NCBI GenBank assembly: GCA_017420625.1
Contig: JAFOIR010000158.1
Coordinates: 1 to 14,571 of the forward strand
DNA length: 14,571 nt
Source: Bacillota bacterium
GTDB taxonomy: Bacteria; Bacillota_A; Clostridia; Lachnospirales; Bianqueaceae
Reading direction: 5' to 3'
Shown: positions 1 through 5,822 of the stretch, piece after piece
Layout of the letters: every line of letters starts with the position of its first letter
Numbering within the stretch: position 1 is the first letter of the stretch
The notes under the pieces: model-generated
Told to the model about the DNA's origin: nothing
What the model saw: only the letters and a program-made list of their open reading frames with translations
Database searches by the model: none
Made by a program: the position numbers and the translations under genes

Positions 1-540
1 GAAGACGTCTCTTTCTGTGAGCAGCTCCTTGAGAAGTATCATCTGGATAAGGTAGAAAAAGTACTGGTTGGCGGTGCAAGACGACAGCAATCAGTCTTTA
101 TTGGCCTTTCTGCTCTTCCAAAAGACTGTACGATGGTCGTGATTCATGATGGGGCACGTCCGTTTGTGACGCAGGAAGAGGTTGAAAAGACCATTGAGGT
201 AGCAGAGAAATATTCCGGTGCCGTACTGGCTGTGCCAGTGACGGATACGATCAAGATCGTCGGTGACGGAAGAGAAATCGAATCTACTCCGGCAAGATCA
301 CGTATGTGGGCTGCACAGACTCCGCAGACATTCCGTTATCCAGCCATTCTTGAAGGACATCGTCATGCGGTCGTTATGGGAGATTTTCGCTGTACGGACG
401 ACAGTCAGATTATGGAAAAATATATGGATACGAAGATCTGTATCGTACCCGGATCCTATGACAATATAAAAATTACAAATCCCAGCGACCTGCTGTTGGC
501 CGAGCGGATTCTGGACAGTCGGGTGGTACGGGAGATATGA
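1..540 (+). CDS. ispD: 2-C-methyl-D-erythritol 4-phosphate cytidylyltransferase, 5'-truncated by the window edge
   Basis: The frame is open from base 1, so the gene starts outside the window. 179 residues are visible, and by comparison with the usual 225-240 residue length about 50-60 N-terminal residues, including the glycine-rich CTP-binding start, are missing. IspD transfers CMP from CTP to methylerythritol 4-phosphate in the cytoplasmic MEP route to isoprenoids. Family motifs in order are GGARRQQSV...GL, the IHDGARPF block, PVTDTIK, WAAQTPQTFR, TDDSQIMEK and a C-terminal NIKITNPSDLLLAE, all typical of IspD. No key residue is missing in the visible part. The stop codon overlaps the start of the alanyl-tRNA editing gene, so the two are probably co-transcribed and translationally coupled. 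IspF, a common neighbour in other genomes, is not downstream here. Family assignment is confident; the true start is not visible. Confidence 0.95.
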   Translation, partial: EDVSFCEQLLEKYHLDKVEKVLVGGARRQQSVFIGLSALPKDCTMVVIHDGARPFVTQEEVEKTIEVAEKYSGAVLAVPVTDTIKIVGDGREIESTPARSRMWAAQTPQTFRYPAILEGHRHAVVMGDFRCTDDSQIMEKYMDTKICIVPGSYDNIKITNPSDLLLAERILDSRVVREI

Positions 541-1733
541 TGACGATCAAGCTGTACGATACGGATTCTCATATTCAGCAGTTTAATGCATCGGTGACCT
601 CCTGTGAAGAGAGAGAAGATCGCAGGAGCGGTCAGGTATTCTTTATCGTTGAACTGGATCAGACGGCTTTCTTTGCTGAAGGCGGCGGACAGGCGGCGGA
701 CCGCGGAACTATCACCGATGAAAAAGGTATCGTTCATCCGGTGCTGGATGTGCAGGAGATCAAGGAACATATCTATCACAAACTGGATGCGCCGCTGTCG
801 GTTGGGGAGAAGGTAAGCGGACAGATCGACTGGAAATTCCGGTTTGACAATATGCAGCAGCATTCCGGAGAGCATATTCTTTCCGGGCTGTGCTATGCAT
901 GGAAGGGATATCATAATGTAGGGTTCCATCTGGGCGAAGAGTATACTACCATCGATTTTGACGGACCTCTTTCTGCGGAGGAAATCAAAGAGCTGGAATA
1001 TCAGGCGAATCAGGTCGTTTATCGGAATATTCCGATAACCGTCAGTTATCCTTCAGCCGAGGAACTGGCCCGGATGGATTATCGAAGCAAGAAAGAACTG
1101 ACCGGCAGGGTACGGATCGTGAAAGTAGGAAATTATGATCTTTGTGCCTGCTGTGCACCTCATGTGATGCTGACCGGTGAAATTGGACTGATCAAAGTCG
1201 TTCGGTTTGAAAACTACAAAGGCGGGGTCAGGCTGACGATCCTCTGCGGCAGCCGTGCAGTCCGGGACTATCAAAAGAAAAATGACCTGATTTATCAGGT
1301 CGCAGCCGGTTTCTCGACAAAACCGGAAAAGATCGGAAATGCGCTTCAAAAGCAAGCGAAAGAGCTGGAAGAGATGAAGGCGCATACACTGGATCTTAAT
1401 CAAACCCTGATCCGGCTGAAAGCTGAGAAGCTGATTCAGGAAGCAAAAGAATGCAATGGATCGATTCAGTTTGTCGAAGACTTGCTTGACCCGGTTGCTC
1501 TTAGAAGTCTGGTGAATCAACTGACAGAACAGATTCCCGGACATGTCATCTGTCTGATTCCGAAAAAAGAATCAGGTGAATATGGATATATCGCAGCCAG
1601 TGCTTCGGAAGATGTACGAACCATCGCGGCTTTGCTGAAAGACCGTTTCGGTGCCCGGGGCGGCGGTTCGGCGCAGATGGTACAGGGTTCCGTTAAGGGA
1701 ACGGAAAAGGAGATATTGGAAACAATTGGGTGA
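540..1733 (+). CDS. alaX: Free-standing alanyl-tRNA editing protein with C-terminal DHHA1 domain (AlaX type)
   Basis: Resembles the editing half of alanyl-tRNA synthetase without the catalytic half. Such proteins hydrolyse Ser-tRNA(Ala) or Gly-tRNA(Ala) in trans. The N-terminal domain carries the FFAEGGGQAADRG signature. The zinc-binding editing site follows: HSGEH (H108, H112) and, about 95 residues later, CACCAPH (C204xxxH208). A helical segment (about 265-305) leads into a DHHA1 domain ending GARGGGSAQMVQGSVKG, close to the GGRGGG motif of AlaRS C-termini. At 397 residues it is the long AlaX form. Two ATGs are adjacent at 537 and 540. The GGAG at 531-534 is 2 nt from the first and 5 nt from the second, so I chose 540; either overlaps the ispD stop, implying coupled translation. 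A terminator begins inside its last codons. tRNA specificity cannot be read from sequence alone. Confidence 0.9.
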   Translation: MTIKLYDTDSHIQQFNASVTSCEEREDRRSGQVFFIVELDQTAFFAEGGGQAADRGTITDEKGIVHPVLDVQEIKEHIYHKLDAPLSVGEKVSGQIDWKFRFDNMQQHSGEHILSGLCYAWKGYHNVGFHLGEEYTTIDFDGPLSAEEIKELEYQANQVVYRNIPITVSYPSAEELARMDYRSKKELTGRVRIVKVGNYDLCACCAPHVMLTGEIGLIKVVRFENYKGGVRLTILCGSRAVRDYQKKNDLIYQVAAGFSTKPEKIGNALQKQAKELEEMKAHTLDLNQTLIRLKAEKLIQEAKECNGSIQFVEDLLDPVALRSLVNQLTEQIPGHVICLIPKKESGEYGYIAASASEDVRTIAALLKDRFGARGGGSAQMVQGSVKGTEKEILETIG

Positions 1734-1761
1734 AGGATCAGATTTCCTTCACCCTTTTTTT
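1728..1761 (+). terminator. Rho-independent terminator of ispD-alaX
   Basis: A perfect 10-bp stem pairs GGGTGAAGGA (1728-1737) with TCCTTCACCC (1745-1754). The loop is 7 nt and seven T follow at 1755-1761. The left arm contains the alaX stop codon, so terminating ribosomes would cover part of it. Confidence 0.93.
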
Positions 1762-1804
1762 GTAAAAAAGGATAATATCTTCAGGCAATTTTGTTGCAAA
1801 ATGT

Positions 1805-1835
1805 CATATCTCATTGAATTCCGGAAAAAGATATG
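1805..1835. repeat. Inverted repeat around the -35 box, possible operator
   Basis: CATATCT (1805-1811) and AGATATG (1829-1835) are perfect 7-bp inverted arms separated by 17 bp. The -35 hexamer lies between the arms and the right arm ends on the TG of the extended -10. This placement would suit a repressor site, but arms of this length can occur by chance. Confidence 0.35.
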
Positions 1836-1842
1836 ATATGTT
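1814..1842 (+). promoter_or_regulatory. Putative sigma-A-type promoter with extended -10, upstream of the TPR-like gene
   Basis: A TTGAAT -35 (1814-1819), 17-bp spacer and TATGTT -10 (1837-1842) preceded by TG at 1834-1835. Each hexamer matches consensus at 4 of 6 positions and the TG partly compensates. It lies just after the alaX terminator and would give a leader of about 30 nt. Read by eye only. Confidence 0.5.
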
Positions 1843-1879
1843 GATTATAAGAATTATCTGCAGCAGGAGGTAATGTTTT

Positions 1880-3241
1880 ATGAGTATGAACCCAATTCAG
1901 CCAAACAATAATCCGCCCTCCTATGGGCCATCGCCTGAACAGATGCCTGTACAGCCTCCTTTTCAGCCGCCTGTGGAGCCCCCTGTAAAAAAGAAAAAGA
2001 CTGGTTTGATCATCGGTCTTATCGTCGGCGTGGTTGTCCTGATCGCCGCTGCGCTCCTGATCCTGATTCCTGTGGCAAAGGAACAGGCCAGGATCAGAGT
2101 CTATAATCAAGGTGCAACCTATCTGGAGAATGGAGATTATGAGTCAGCCTATGAAATCTTCTCTTCTCTGGGTGATTATGAAGATGCCCCGCAGATCGCG
2201 GAGTATGCGCAGAAAGGGATAAAGTATACTGCGGCTAAGAAAAACATGGCGGGTGAAAAGTACGAAAAAGCGAAGGAAGTCTTTGATTCTTTGGGTGGAT
2301 TCAAGGATTCTGATGATCTGTCCAGGGAATGTGAACGAGCGATCGCTTATGAAGAAGGCCTTGCCTTGCTGGAAAGCGGCCAGTATGAAGAAGCGATCAA
2401 AGCCTTGGAACAGTCCGAAAATTATGAAAATGCCGATGACCTGATCAAAGAAGCCAGGCAGAAATCCGCCTTTGAGACGGCTCAGGCTTTGTTTGACAGC
2501 GGTGATTATGAAGCAGCCCTGGAAGCGCTGAAGGATGCCAAAGGCGATGATGCCAGCGCGCTTCTTGAGGAAAAGTGCCATATTCTCCTCGCTCAGGAAG
2601 AGATCGCCGGCGCTATCGAGGCAGAAGAGTACGAGACAGCACTTGACCTTCTTGATTCCGAATATGGACAGAAAATCGAGAACAGGGAAGAACTGGTCAG
2701 CGAATGCGAAAACGGCCTGCGCTATATAGAAGGCGATGCTGCTTATAGGGAAGAACTGTACTATACCGCCTATATGATCTTTGAGGAATTGGGCGATTAC
2801 CGCGACTCCCAAAGCCGGATGACTTCCTGCATCCAGTCGAAGCCTACGACAAGCGAACTCTATCACCATCCATCCTATACCGGATCCACTACTCTGAAAA
2901 TCGATCCCAACAGCAATGACGGCAGCTGCACATACTTTAAAATCTACTCGGTCAGCAGCGACGGTACACAGACGCTGATCTCCTGTGTGTTCATCCGTTC
3001 CGGAGAAACAGCTACGGTCAGCCTCCCCGGTGGTACTTATGTCCTGAAGACAGCCTATGGTTACGGAGACTGGTTCGGTGAGAAGGAGATGTTCGGAAAA
3101 GAGGGCTCCTACAGCCGCCTGACAGCCTCCTCAGATACGGATGAATTTGTTCTGGACAGTAATACAGACTACGTCCTTACGCTTCAACATGCTGAAAACG
3201 GAAATGTTGGAAGTAATTCTGAAAGTATGGATACATTCTAA
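1880..3241 (+). CDS. Single-span membrane protein with extracytoplasmic TPR-like repeats and C-terminal beta domain, function unknown
   Basis: 453 residues. Residues 1-36 are a proline/glutamine/asparagine-rich cytoplasmic tail, followed by KKKK (37-40) and one hydrophobic helix (about 43-64), so by the positive-inside rule the rest lies outside the membrane. Residues 72-310 hold about six degenerate helical-pair units of TPR type with the pattern Y..G..YE.A...F..LGDYEDA, clearest near 75-110, 115-147, 155-185, 195-225 and 280-312. Residues about 320-453 look beta-rich (TTLKIDPNSNDG, SGETATVSLPGGTY, YGDWFGEKEMFG). I recall similar tails on secreted or membrane proteins of gut Clostridia but cannot name a family. 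There is no catalytic motif, so a binding or scaffold role in the envelope is an inference. AGGAGG at 1865-1870, 9 nt before the ATG, fixes the start. The lipoprotein gene begins 15 nt after its stop, so the two are probably co-expressed. Confidence 0.88.
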   Translation: MSMNPIQPNNNPPSYGPSPEQMPVQPPFQPPVEPPVKKKKTGLIIGLIVGVVVLIAAALLILIPVAKEQARIRVYNQGATYLENGDYESAYEIFSSLGDYEDAPQIAEYAQKGIKYTAAKKNMAGEKYEKAKEVFDSLGGFKDSDDLSRECERAIAYEEGLALLESGQYEEAIKALEQSENYENADDLIKEARQKSAFETAQALFDSGDYEAALEALKDAKGDDASALLEEKCHILLAQEEIAGAIEAEEYETALDLLDSEYGQKIENREELVSECENGLRYIEGDAAYREELYYTAYMIFEELGDYRDSQSRMTSCIQSKPTTSELYHHPSYTGSTTLKIDPNSNDGSCTYFKIYSVSSDGTQTLISCVFIRSGETATVSLPGGTYVLKTAYGYGDWFGEKEMFGKEGSYSRLTASSDTDEFVLDSNTDYVLTLQHAENGNVGSNSESMDTF

Positions 3242-3256
3242 AGTGAGGTCTCTCGA

Positions 3257-4372
3257 ATGAAAAAATATTTTATTGTATTGATACTGGTTCTTGCAGTGGT
3301 TTTATGTACGGGATGCGAAGAACGAAAGGTCGTTGATATCAGTGATGGCGGGAAGGGCACTGTCGAAACTGCTTCAGATCAAACAGACGAGACAGAGGAA
3401 AAAATCGACAAAGAAGTGTCAGAAGAAGCTTCTTCCGAACAAAGTGATGAGATAGCTGAAGAATCTTCCGAGGAGAATTCCGAACCGGAAGAAGTGCATG
3501 AATCCTTTTCTCTTTCCTATAAAGGAAATACTGCCAGCATGTATGTGGATTCCTATTATTTCGATGCAGAAGAAGACGGAAATCTTCGCGTAGTGCTGAC
3601 TGGAACAGGATATGTCTTCAACGGTGTCATTCCCTTTGAAAACAATTCTTTGGTCGTACCGTTCTACACGGAAGTGGTTGTGGACGAAGTGACATATTCA
3701 TGGATCTCCGTCACATTCGGCGGTGAACATCTCTCTTTCCTTTTTGATATTAAAAAAGCACCGGATCAGGTCAGTGTTTTCAGTATAGAAGATAAAGACA
3801 ATAAGATCACGGTCGATGGCAGCACCGTTCCTTACAAGGAACCGGAAAAAGAAGAAGAGGAAGAGGAGGAGCAGCCTGATGAAAATAGCTCCTCACAGCC
3901 CGTCGAAGATAACACAACCGAAGATCTGCCGGACGGCTGGACCAGGTCAGTGGAATCTTCCGAAGAAGGCAGCGATGTTACCTGGACAGAAACCAAAGTT
4001 TATGATGAAAAAGGCCGTCAGAGAGAATACTCTGATGTCAAGCAAAGTGAAGCCTATGAGTTTTCGGTCGCTTTCTATACCTACTATACCTACACAGATG
4101 GAAGTCCGGACGTGGAAGTTTCCCAGGAGTTTTATGAATTTGACTTCAAGACCGGCAGTCTTTATGGCAACGGCAGTGTCAAATTTACTTATACCATGCA
4201 AAATCCGGACAATCACGTAGAGATCTTCTCCGGCTGGTCGGATTCCGACAAGACCGATGGGAACGGACTGATCATCTGTGAGACAGACAGTTACGACGCC
4301 AAAGAATATGCTTCCGACGGAACACTGGTCTTTGAGTATTCCGGCCCTATCGCTGAGACGAATCCGCAGTGA
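3257..4372 (+). CDS. Acidic putative lipoprotein, function unknown
   Basis: 371 residues. The N-terminus is a lipoprotein signal: MKK, a hydrophobic core, then LCTGC with the candidate lipidated cysteine at residue 20. The -3 position is Cys rather than the usual Leu, so the lipobox is imperfect. A Glu/Ser-rich spacer (about 30-78) probably acts as a tether. Two beta-rich regions follow: about 80-190 (SFSLSYKGNTASMYVDSYYF onward) and about 228-371 (aromatic and Thr-rich, TYYTYTDGS). They are joined by a second acidic linker with a run of seven glutamates near residue 200. No enzymatic motif or known fold was recognised. GAGG at 3245-3248, 8 nt from the ATG, supports the start. It follows the TPR-like membrane protein by 15 nt, suggesting the two work in the same envelope process. 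No clear terminator follows the stop. Confidence 0.87.
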   Translation: MKKYFIVLILVLAVVLCTGCEERKVVDISDGGKGTVETASDQTDETEEKIDKEVSEEASSEQSDEIAEESSEENSEPEEVHESFSLSYKGNTASMYVDSYYFDAEEDGNLRVVLTGTGYVFNGVIPFENNSLVVPFYTEVVVDEVTYSWISVTFGGEHLSFLFDIKKAPDQVSVFSIEDKDNKITVDGSTVPYKEPEKEEEEEEEQPDENSSSQPVEDNTTEDLPDGWTRSVESSEEGSDVTWTETKVYDEKGRQREYSDVKQSEAYEFSVAFYTYYTYTDGSPDVEVSQEFYEFDFKTGSLYGNGSVKFTYTMQNPDNHVEIFSGWSDSDKTDGNGLIICETDSYDAKEYASDGTLVFEYSGPIAETNPQ

Positions 4373-4450
4373 TCGGAACGGTGTTTTCTCTTTGCAGTAT
4401 TGATACTATGTTTGCATAATATTTATCTGGCTGATGATGACAAATATGGA

Positions 4451-4462
4451 AATTGTACAATT
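4451..4462. repeat. Perfect 12-bp palindrome upstream of csp
   Basis: AATTGTACAATT is its own reverse complement. It lies in the 231-bp gap before csp, about 36 bp upstream of the -35 box proposed for csp. It has the size and symmetry of a dimeric regulator site but could be AT-rich chance. Confidence 0.35.
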
Positions 4463-4498
4463 CTGGTGGTTTTTATGGTAAATATTTGTAAATTATAC

Positions 4499-4528
4499 TT
4501 GACTTGATGCGGGAGAATATGGTAAATT
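4499..4528 (+). promoter_or_regulatory. Putative csp promoter with extended -10
   Basis: TTGACT (4499-4504), 18-bp spacer, TAAATT (4523-4528) with TG at 4520-4521. The decamer TATGGTAAAT covering this -10 also occurs 44 bp upstream (4474-4483), where a second extended -10 could lie, so tandem promoters are possible. The leader from here to the csp ATG would be about 70 nt. Confidence 0.6.
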
Positions 4529-4558
4529 TGTTTTATGCACACAGGGACTCGCATTGTT

Positions 4559-4600
4559 TTTTTGTAAGACCCACGCACAAAAATTTTCAGGAGGTACCTC
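4559..4600 (+). promoter_or_regulatory. Structured csp leader with Shine-Dalgarno inside a small palindrome
   Basis: TTTTTGT (4559-4565) can pair with ACAAAAA (4577-4583) around an 11-nt loop, six bases before the ribosome site. The AGGAGG (4589-4594) overlaps the palindrome GAGGTACCTC (4591-4600), in which GAG can pair with CTC across a GTAC loop. Both stems are weak and could melt or rearrange with temperature, as cold-shock leaders are known to do. A role here is inference. Confidence 0.4.
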
Positions 4601-4603
4601 TCA

Positions 4604-4819
4604 ATGAATCAGGGTACAGTAAAGTGGTTTAACCCGGAGAAGGGTTATGGTTTCATCGCTAACGATGAAGGTGGAGATGACGTTTTTGTTCATTTCTCTG
4701 CTATTCAGGTCGAAGGTTTCAAAACCCTGAACGAAGGCCAGAAGGTCACGTTCGATGTGGAAGATGATCCCAAGAACCCCGCCAAGAAACGTGCCGCGAA
4801 CGTGGTAGTGGTTGGCTGA
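4604..4819 (+). CDS. cspA: Cold-shock protein, single CSD fold (CspA/CspB family)
   Basis: 71 residues, normal for the family. It is a five-stranded OB-fold single-stranded nucleic acid binder that acts as an RNA chaperone and antiterminator in the cytoplasm. The opening [15 protein letters not shown] contains RNP1 (KGYGFI, about residues 14-19). VFVHFSAI contains RNP2 (VFVHF). GQKVTFDVE and [10 protein letters not shown] complete the fold. The aromatic and basic face used for nucleic acid contact is intact. The AGGAGG 9 nt before the ATG fixes the start. It stands alone: its own promoter lies upstream, and a strong terminator follows its 3' UTR. Leader structures suggest post-transcriptional control. 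The family is certain; which paralogue (cold-induced or constitutive) cannot be told from sequence, so the symbol is generic. Confidence 0.97.
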   Translation: MNQGTVKWFNPEKGYGFIANDEGGDDVFVHFSAIQVEGFKTLNEGQKVTFDVEDDPKNPAKKRAANVVVVG

Positions 4820-4835
4820 GTTTGAACCGCTTTGA

Positions 4836-4893
4836 TTCATATAAGTTTGCCTCTTTAGTCCGTTATAGACCTGAGATTTAAACTTAATATGAA
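4836..4893 (+). other. Long imperfect stem-loop in the csp 3' UTR
   Basis: TTCATATAAGTTT (4836-4848) pairs with AAACTTAATATGAA (4880-4893): 13 bp with a single bulged A. The 31-nt apical part can add CTC (4851-4853) with GAG (4873-4875) and GTC (4858-4860) with GAC (4868-4870). It sits between the csp stop and the terminator, so it would be the penultimate structure of the transcript. A function in mRNA stability or as a 3'-derived small RNA is speculative. Confidence 0.45.
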
Positions 4894-4897
4894 CGAC

Positions 4898-4928
4898 AAA
4901 GGATATGGCTTTTGCCATATCCTTTTTT
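4898..4928 (+). terminator. Rho-independent terminator of csp
   Basis: GGATATGGC (4901-4909) pairs perfectly with GCCATATCC (4914-4922) around a TTTT loop. The stem is extended by AAA (4898-4900) against the first T's of a six-T tract at 4923-4928. Confidence 0.95.
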
Positions 4929-4940
4929 AGTGAATTTTTC

Positions 4941-4969
4941 TGGACGGATTGACATTTCCGTGGTAAAAT
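4941..4969 (+). promoter_or_regulatory. Putative promoter of the 5027-9888 operon, extended -10
   Basis: TGGACG (4941-4946), 17-bp spacer, TAAAAT (4964-4969) with TG at 4961-4962. A perfect TTGACA also occurs at 4949-4954 but has no matching -10 at 16-19 bp. It starts 12 bp after the csp terminator, and no other candidate precedes the six-gene run. Confidence 0.5.
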
Positions 4970-4995
4970 GAAATGCGACAGGAAATATGATTACT

Positions 4996-5007
4996 GTCTG
5001 ATCAGAC
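4996..5007. repeat. Perfect 12-bp palindrome in the leader of the six-gene operon
   Basis: GTCTGATCAGAC is perfectly self-complementary. It lies between the proposed -10 and the AAGGAGG at 5014-5020, about 20-30 bp after the expected transcription start. A repressor bound here would block elongation. As RNA it would form only a 4-bp stem with a GATC loop. Confidence 0.4.
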
Positions 5008-5026
5008 TTATTCAAGGAGGTTCATC

Positions 5027-5434
5027 ATGGATTATCAGAAATATGTAGATCAGTTATTCAAAGATGTATTGAGTTTTGCTGAAAATGTGACCGGCGCGGC
5101 TAAACAGAAAACCGAACAGGCTAAGGTCATGATCGACATCAAAAAGGCTGAGATGGAACTGGAAAAAGCCTATCGTTCCCTGGGTCGTATTATGTATCAG
5201 ATCGAAAAAGGCATGCTGACCAGAGATGATCTGATCGTTGGTGCAGCTGTTCGCCAGGTCGAATATCAGGAGAACACGATCGAAGAACTGAAAAAGAAAC
5301 TGGAAGAAAAACCGGAACCGCAGGAAGAAGCACCGGCAGAGGAAGCAGCGGCAGAAGAGGCTCCTGCTGAAGAAGTGAAGGCAGAGGAACCGGCAGCAGA
5401 AGAAGCGGAAGAAAAACCCGCTGATAGTGAATGA
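5027..5434 (+). CDS. Small helical protein with Ala/Glu-rich acidic tail, function unknown
   Basis: 135 residues, no signal peptide, no membrane helix, no cysteines. Residues about 1-90 are predicted helix or coiled coil with alternating charge (KKAEMELEKAYRSLGRIMYQ is the densest part; IEELKKKLEEK closes it). Residues about 93-135 are a repetitive Ala/Glu/Pro tail built from units such as PAEEAAAEEAPAEEVKAEEP, almost certainly disordered. The helical core resembles small clostridial proteins that often end in a zinc ribbon; here no ribbon is present and the acidic tail takes its place. That resemblance is from memory. AAGGAGG at 5014-5020 (6 nt spacing) fixes the start. Its stop overlaps the next ATG (ATGA), so it heads a coupled operon. 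A cytoplasmic structural or adaptor role is possible but unsupported. Confidence 0.85.
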   Translation: MDYQKYVDQLFKDVLSFAENVTGAAKQKTEQAKVMIDIKKAEMELEKAYRSLGRIMYQIEKGMLTRDDLIVGAAVRQVEYQENTIEELKKKLEEKPEPQEEAPAEEAAAEEAPAEEVKAEEPAAEEAEEKPADSE

Positions 5435-5736
5435 AACTAGGTGAGGTCCTTTCGGGCCTGAAAAAGAAAAAGTCAGAGGAAGTGTGTTTATGTATTCATC
5501 CTGCTCATAAAGCGGTGGTGGAGATCATAAACGAAAGCGAGCTTCAGAAATGGGGAGAGACAGAAGGCGGTTATGAAACCGTCTATACGGCTGCGTCCCG
5601 AAGTGAAGCGATGGAGGCGGTACAGAATGCTCTTTTGTATGCCTATGAAAAAGATCCTTCCATGACAGAAATCAAAAGATTGATCCGTGAATTCTTTGCC
5701 TCGTCAGGTGAAGAATCAGAAGAAAAGAATCAATGA
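5431..5736 (+). CDS. 101-residue hypothetical protein coupled to the helical protein
   Basis: No family recognised. It starts at an ATG overlapping the upstream stop by 4 nt, so it depends on translational coupling; no strong Shine-Dalgarno is seen inside the Ala/Glu tail coding region. The N-terminus is basic (LKKKKSEE), followed by CLCIHPAHKAVVEII, with two cysteines and two histidines close together (CxC, then HxxxH); whether they bind metal is unknown. The middle GGYETVYTAASRSEAMEAV looks like a strand-helix unit, then two amphipathic helices and an acidic C-terminus (GEESEEKNQ). No signal or membrane segment. The gene is real by its position, coding-like composition and overlap. A hairpin separates it from the DUF2953 gene downstream. 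Confidence 0.78.
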   Translation: MKLGEVLSGLKKKKSEEVCLCIHPAHKAVVEIINESELQKWGETEGGYETVYTAASRSEAMEAVQNALLYAYEKDPSMTEIKRLIREFFASSGEESEEKNQ

Positions 5737-5745
5737 AGCAGGATA

Positions 5746-5787
5746 CGCCGGTCAAAGGAGATTGACTGTCTGTTTGGCCGGCGATTT
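5746..5787 (+). terminator. Intergenic hairpin, possible partial terminator or attenuator inside the operon
   Basis: CGCCGGTCAAA (5746-5756) pairs with TTTGGCCGGCG (5773-5783), an 11-bp stem with one T-G wobble and a 16-nt loop. Only ATTTT follows, so termination would be weak. It may lower expression of the downstream genes relative to the two small ones, or shield a processed end. Confidence 0.45.
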
Positions 5788-5822
5788 TCCTATCCATAAA
5801 CAAAACAGAAAGGAGGGGCGTT

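Noticed and set aside
2144..2869. 241-codon open frame on the - strand opposite the TPR-like gene
   Set aside because: Phe/Ile-rich translation mirrors the Glu/Ala-rich sense repeats; no independent ribosome site or promoter.
4949..4954. Perfect TTGACA as the -35 of the six-gene operon
   Set aside because: No acceptable -10 is found 16-19 bp downstream; TGGACG at 4941 with the extended TAAAAT fits spacing better, so it was not used as the main call.
5320..5430. Tandem repeat or CRISPR-like array in the Ala/Glu-coding tail
   Set aside because: The units are short GCAGAGGAA-like codons of varying length in an open frame; it is low-complexity protein coding, with no spacers.
5762..5796. TTGACT with TATCCA as a promoter for the DUF2953 gene
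   Set aside because: The spacer is 23 bp and the -35 lies in the hairpin loop; unlikely to function.
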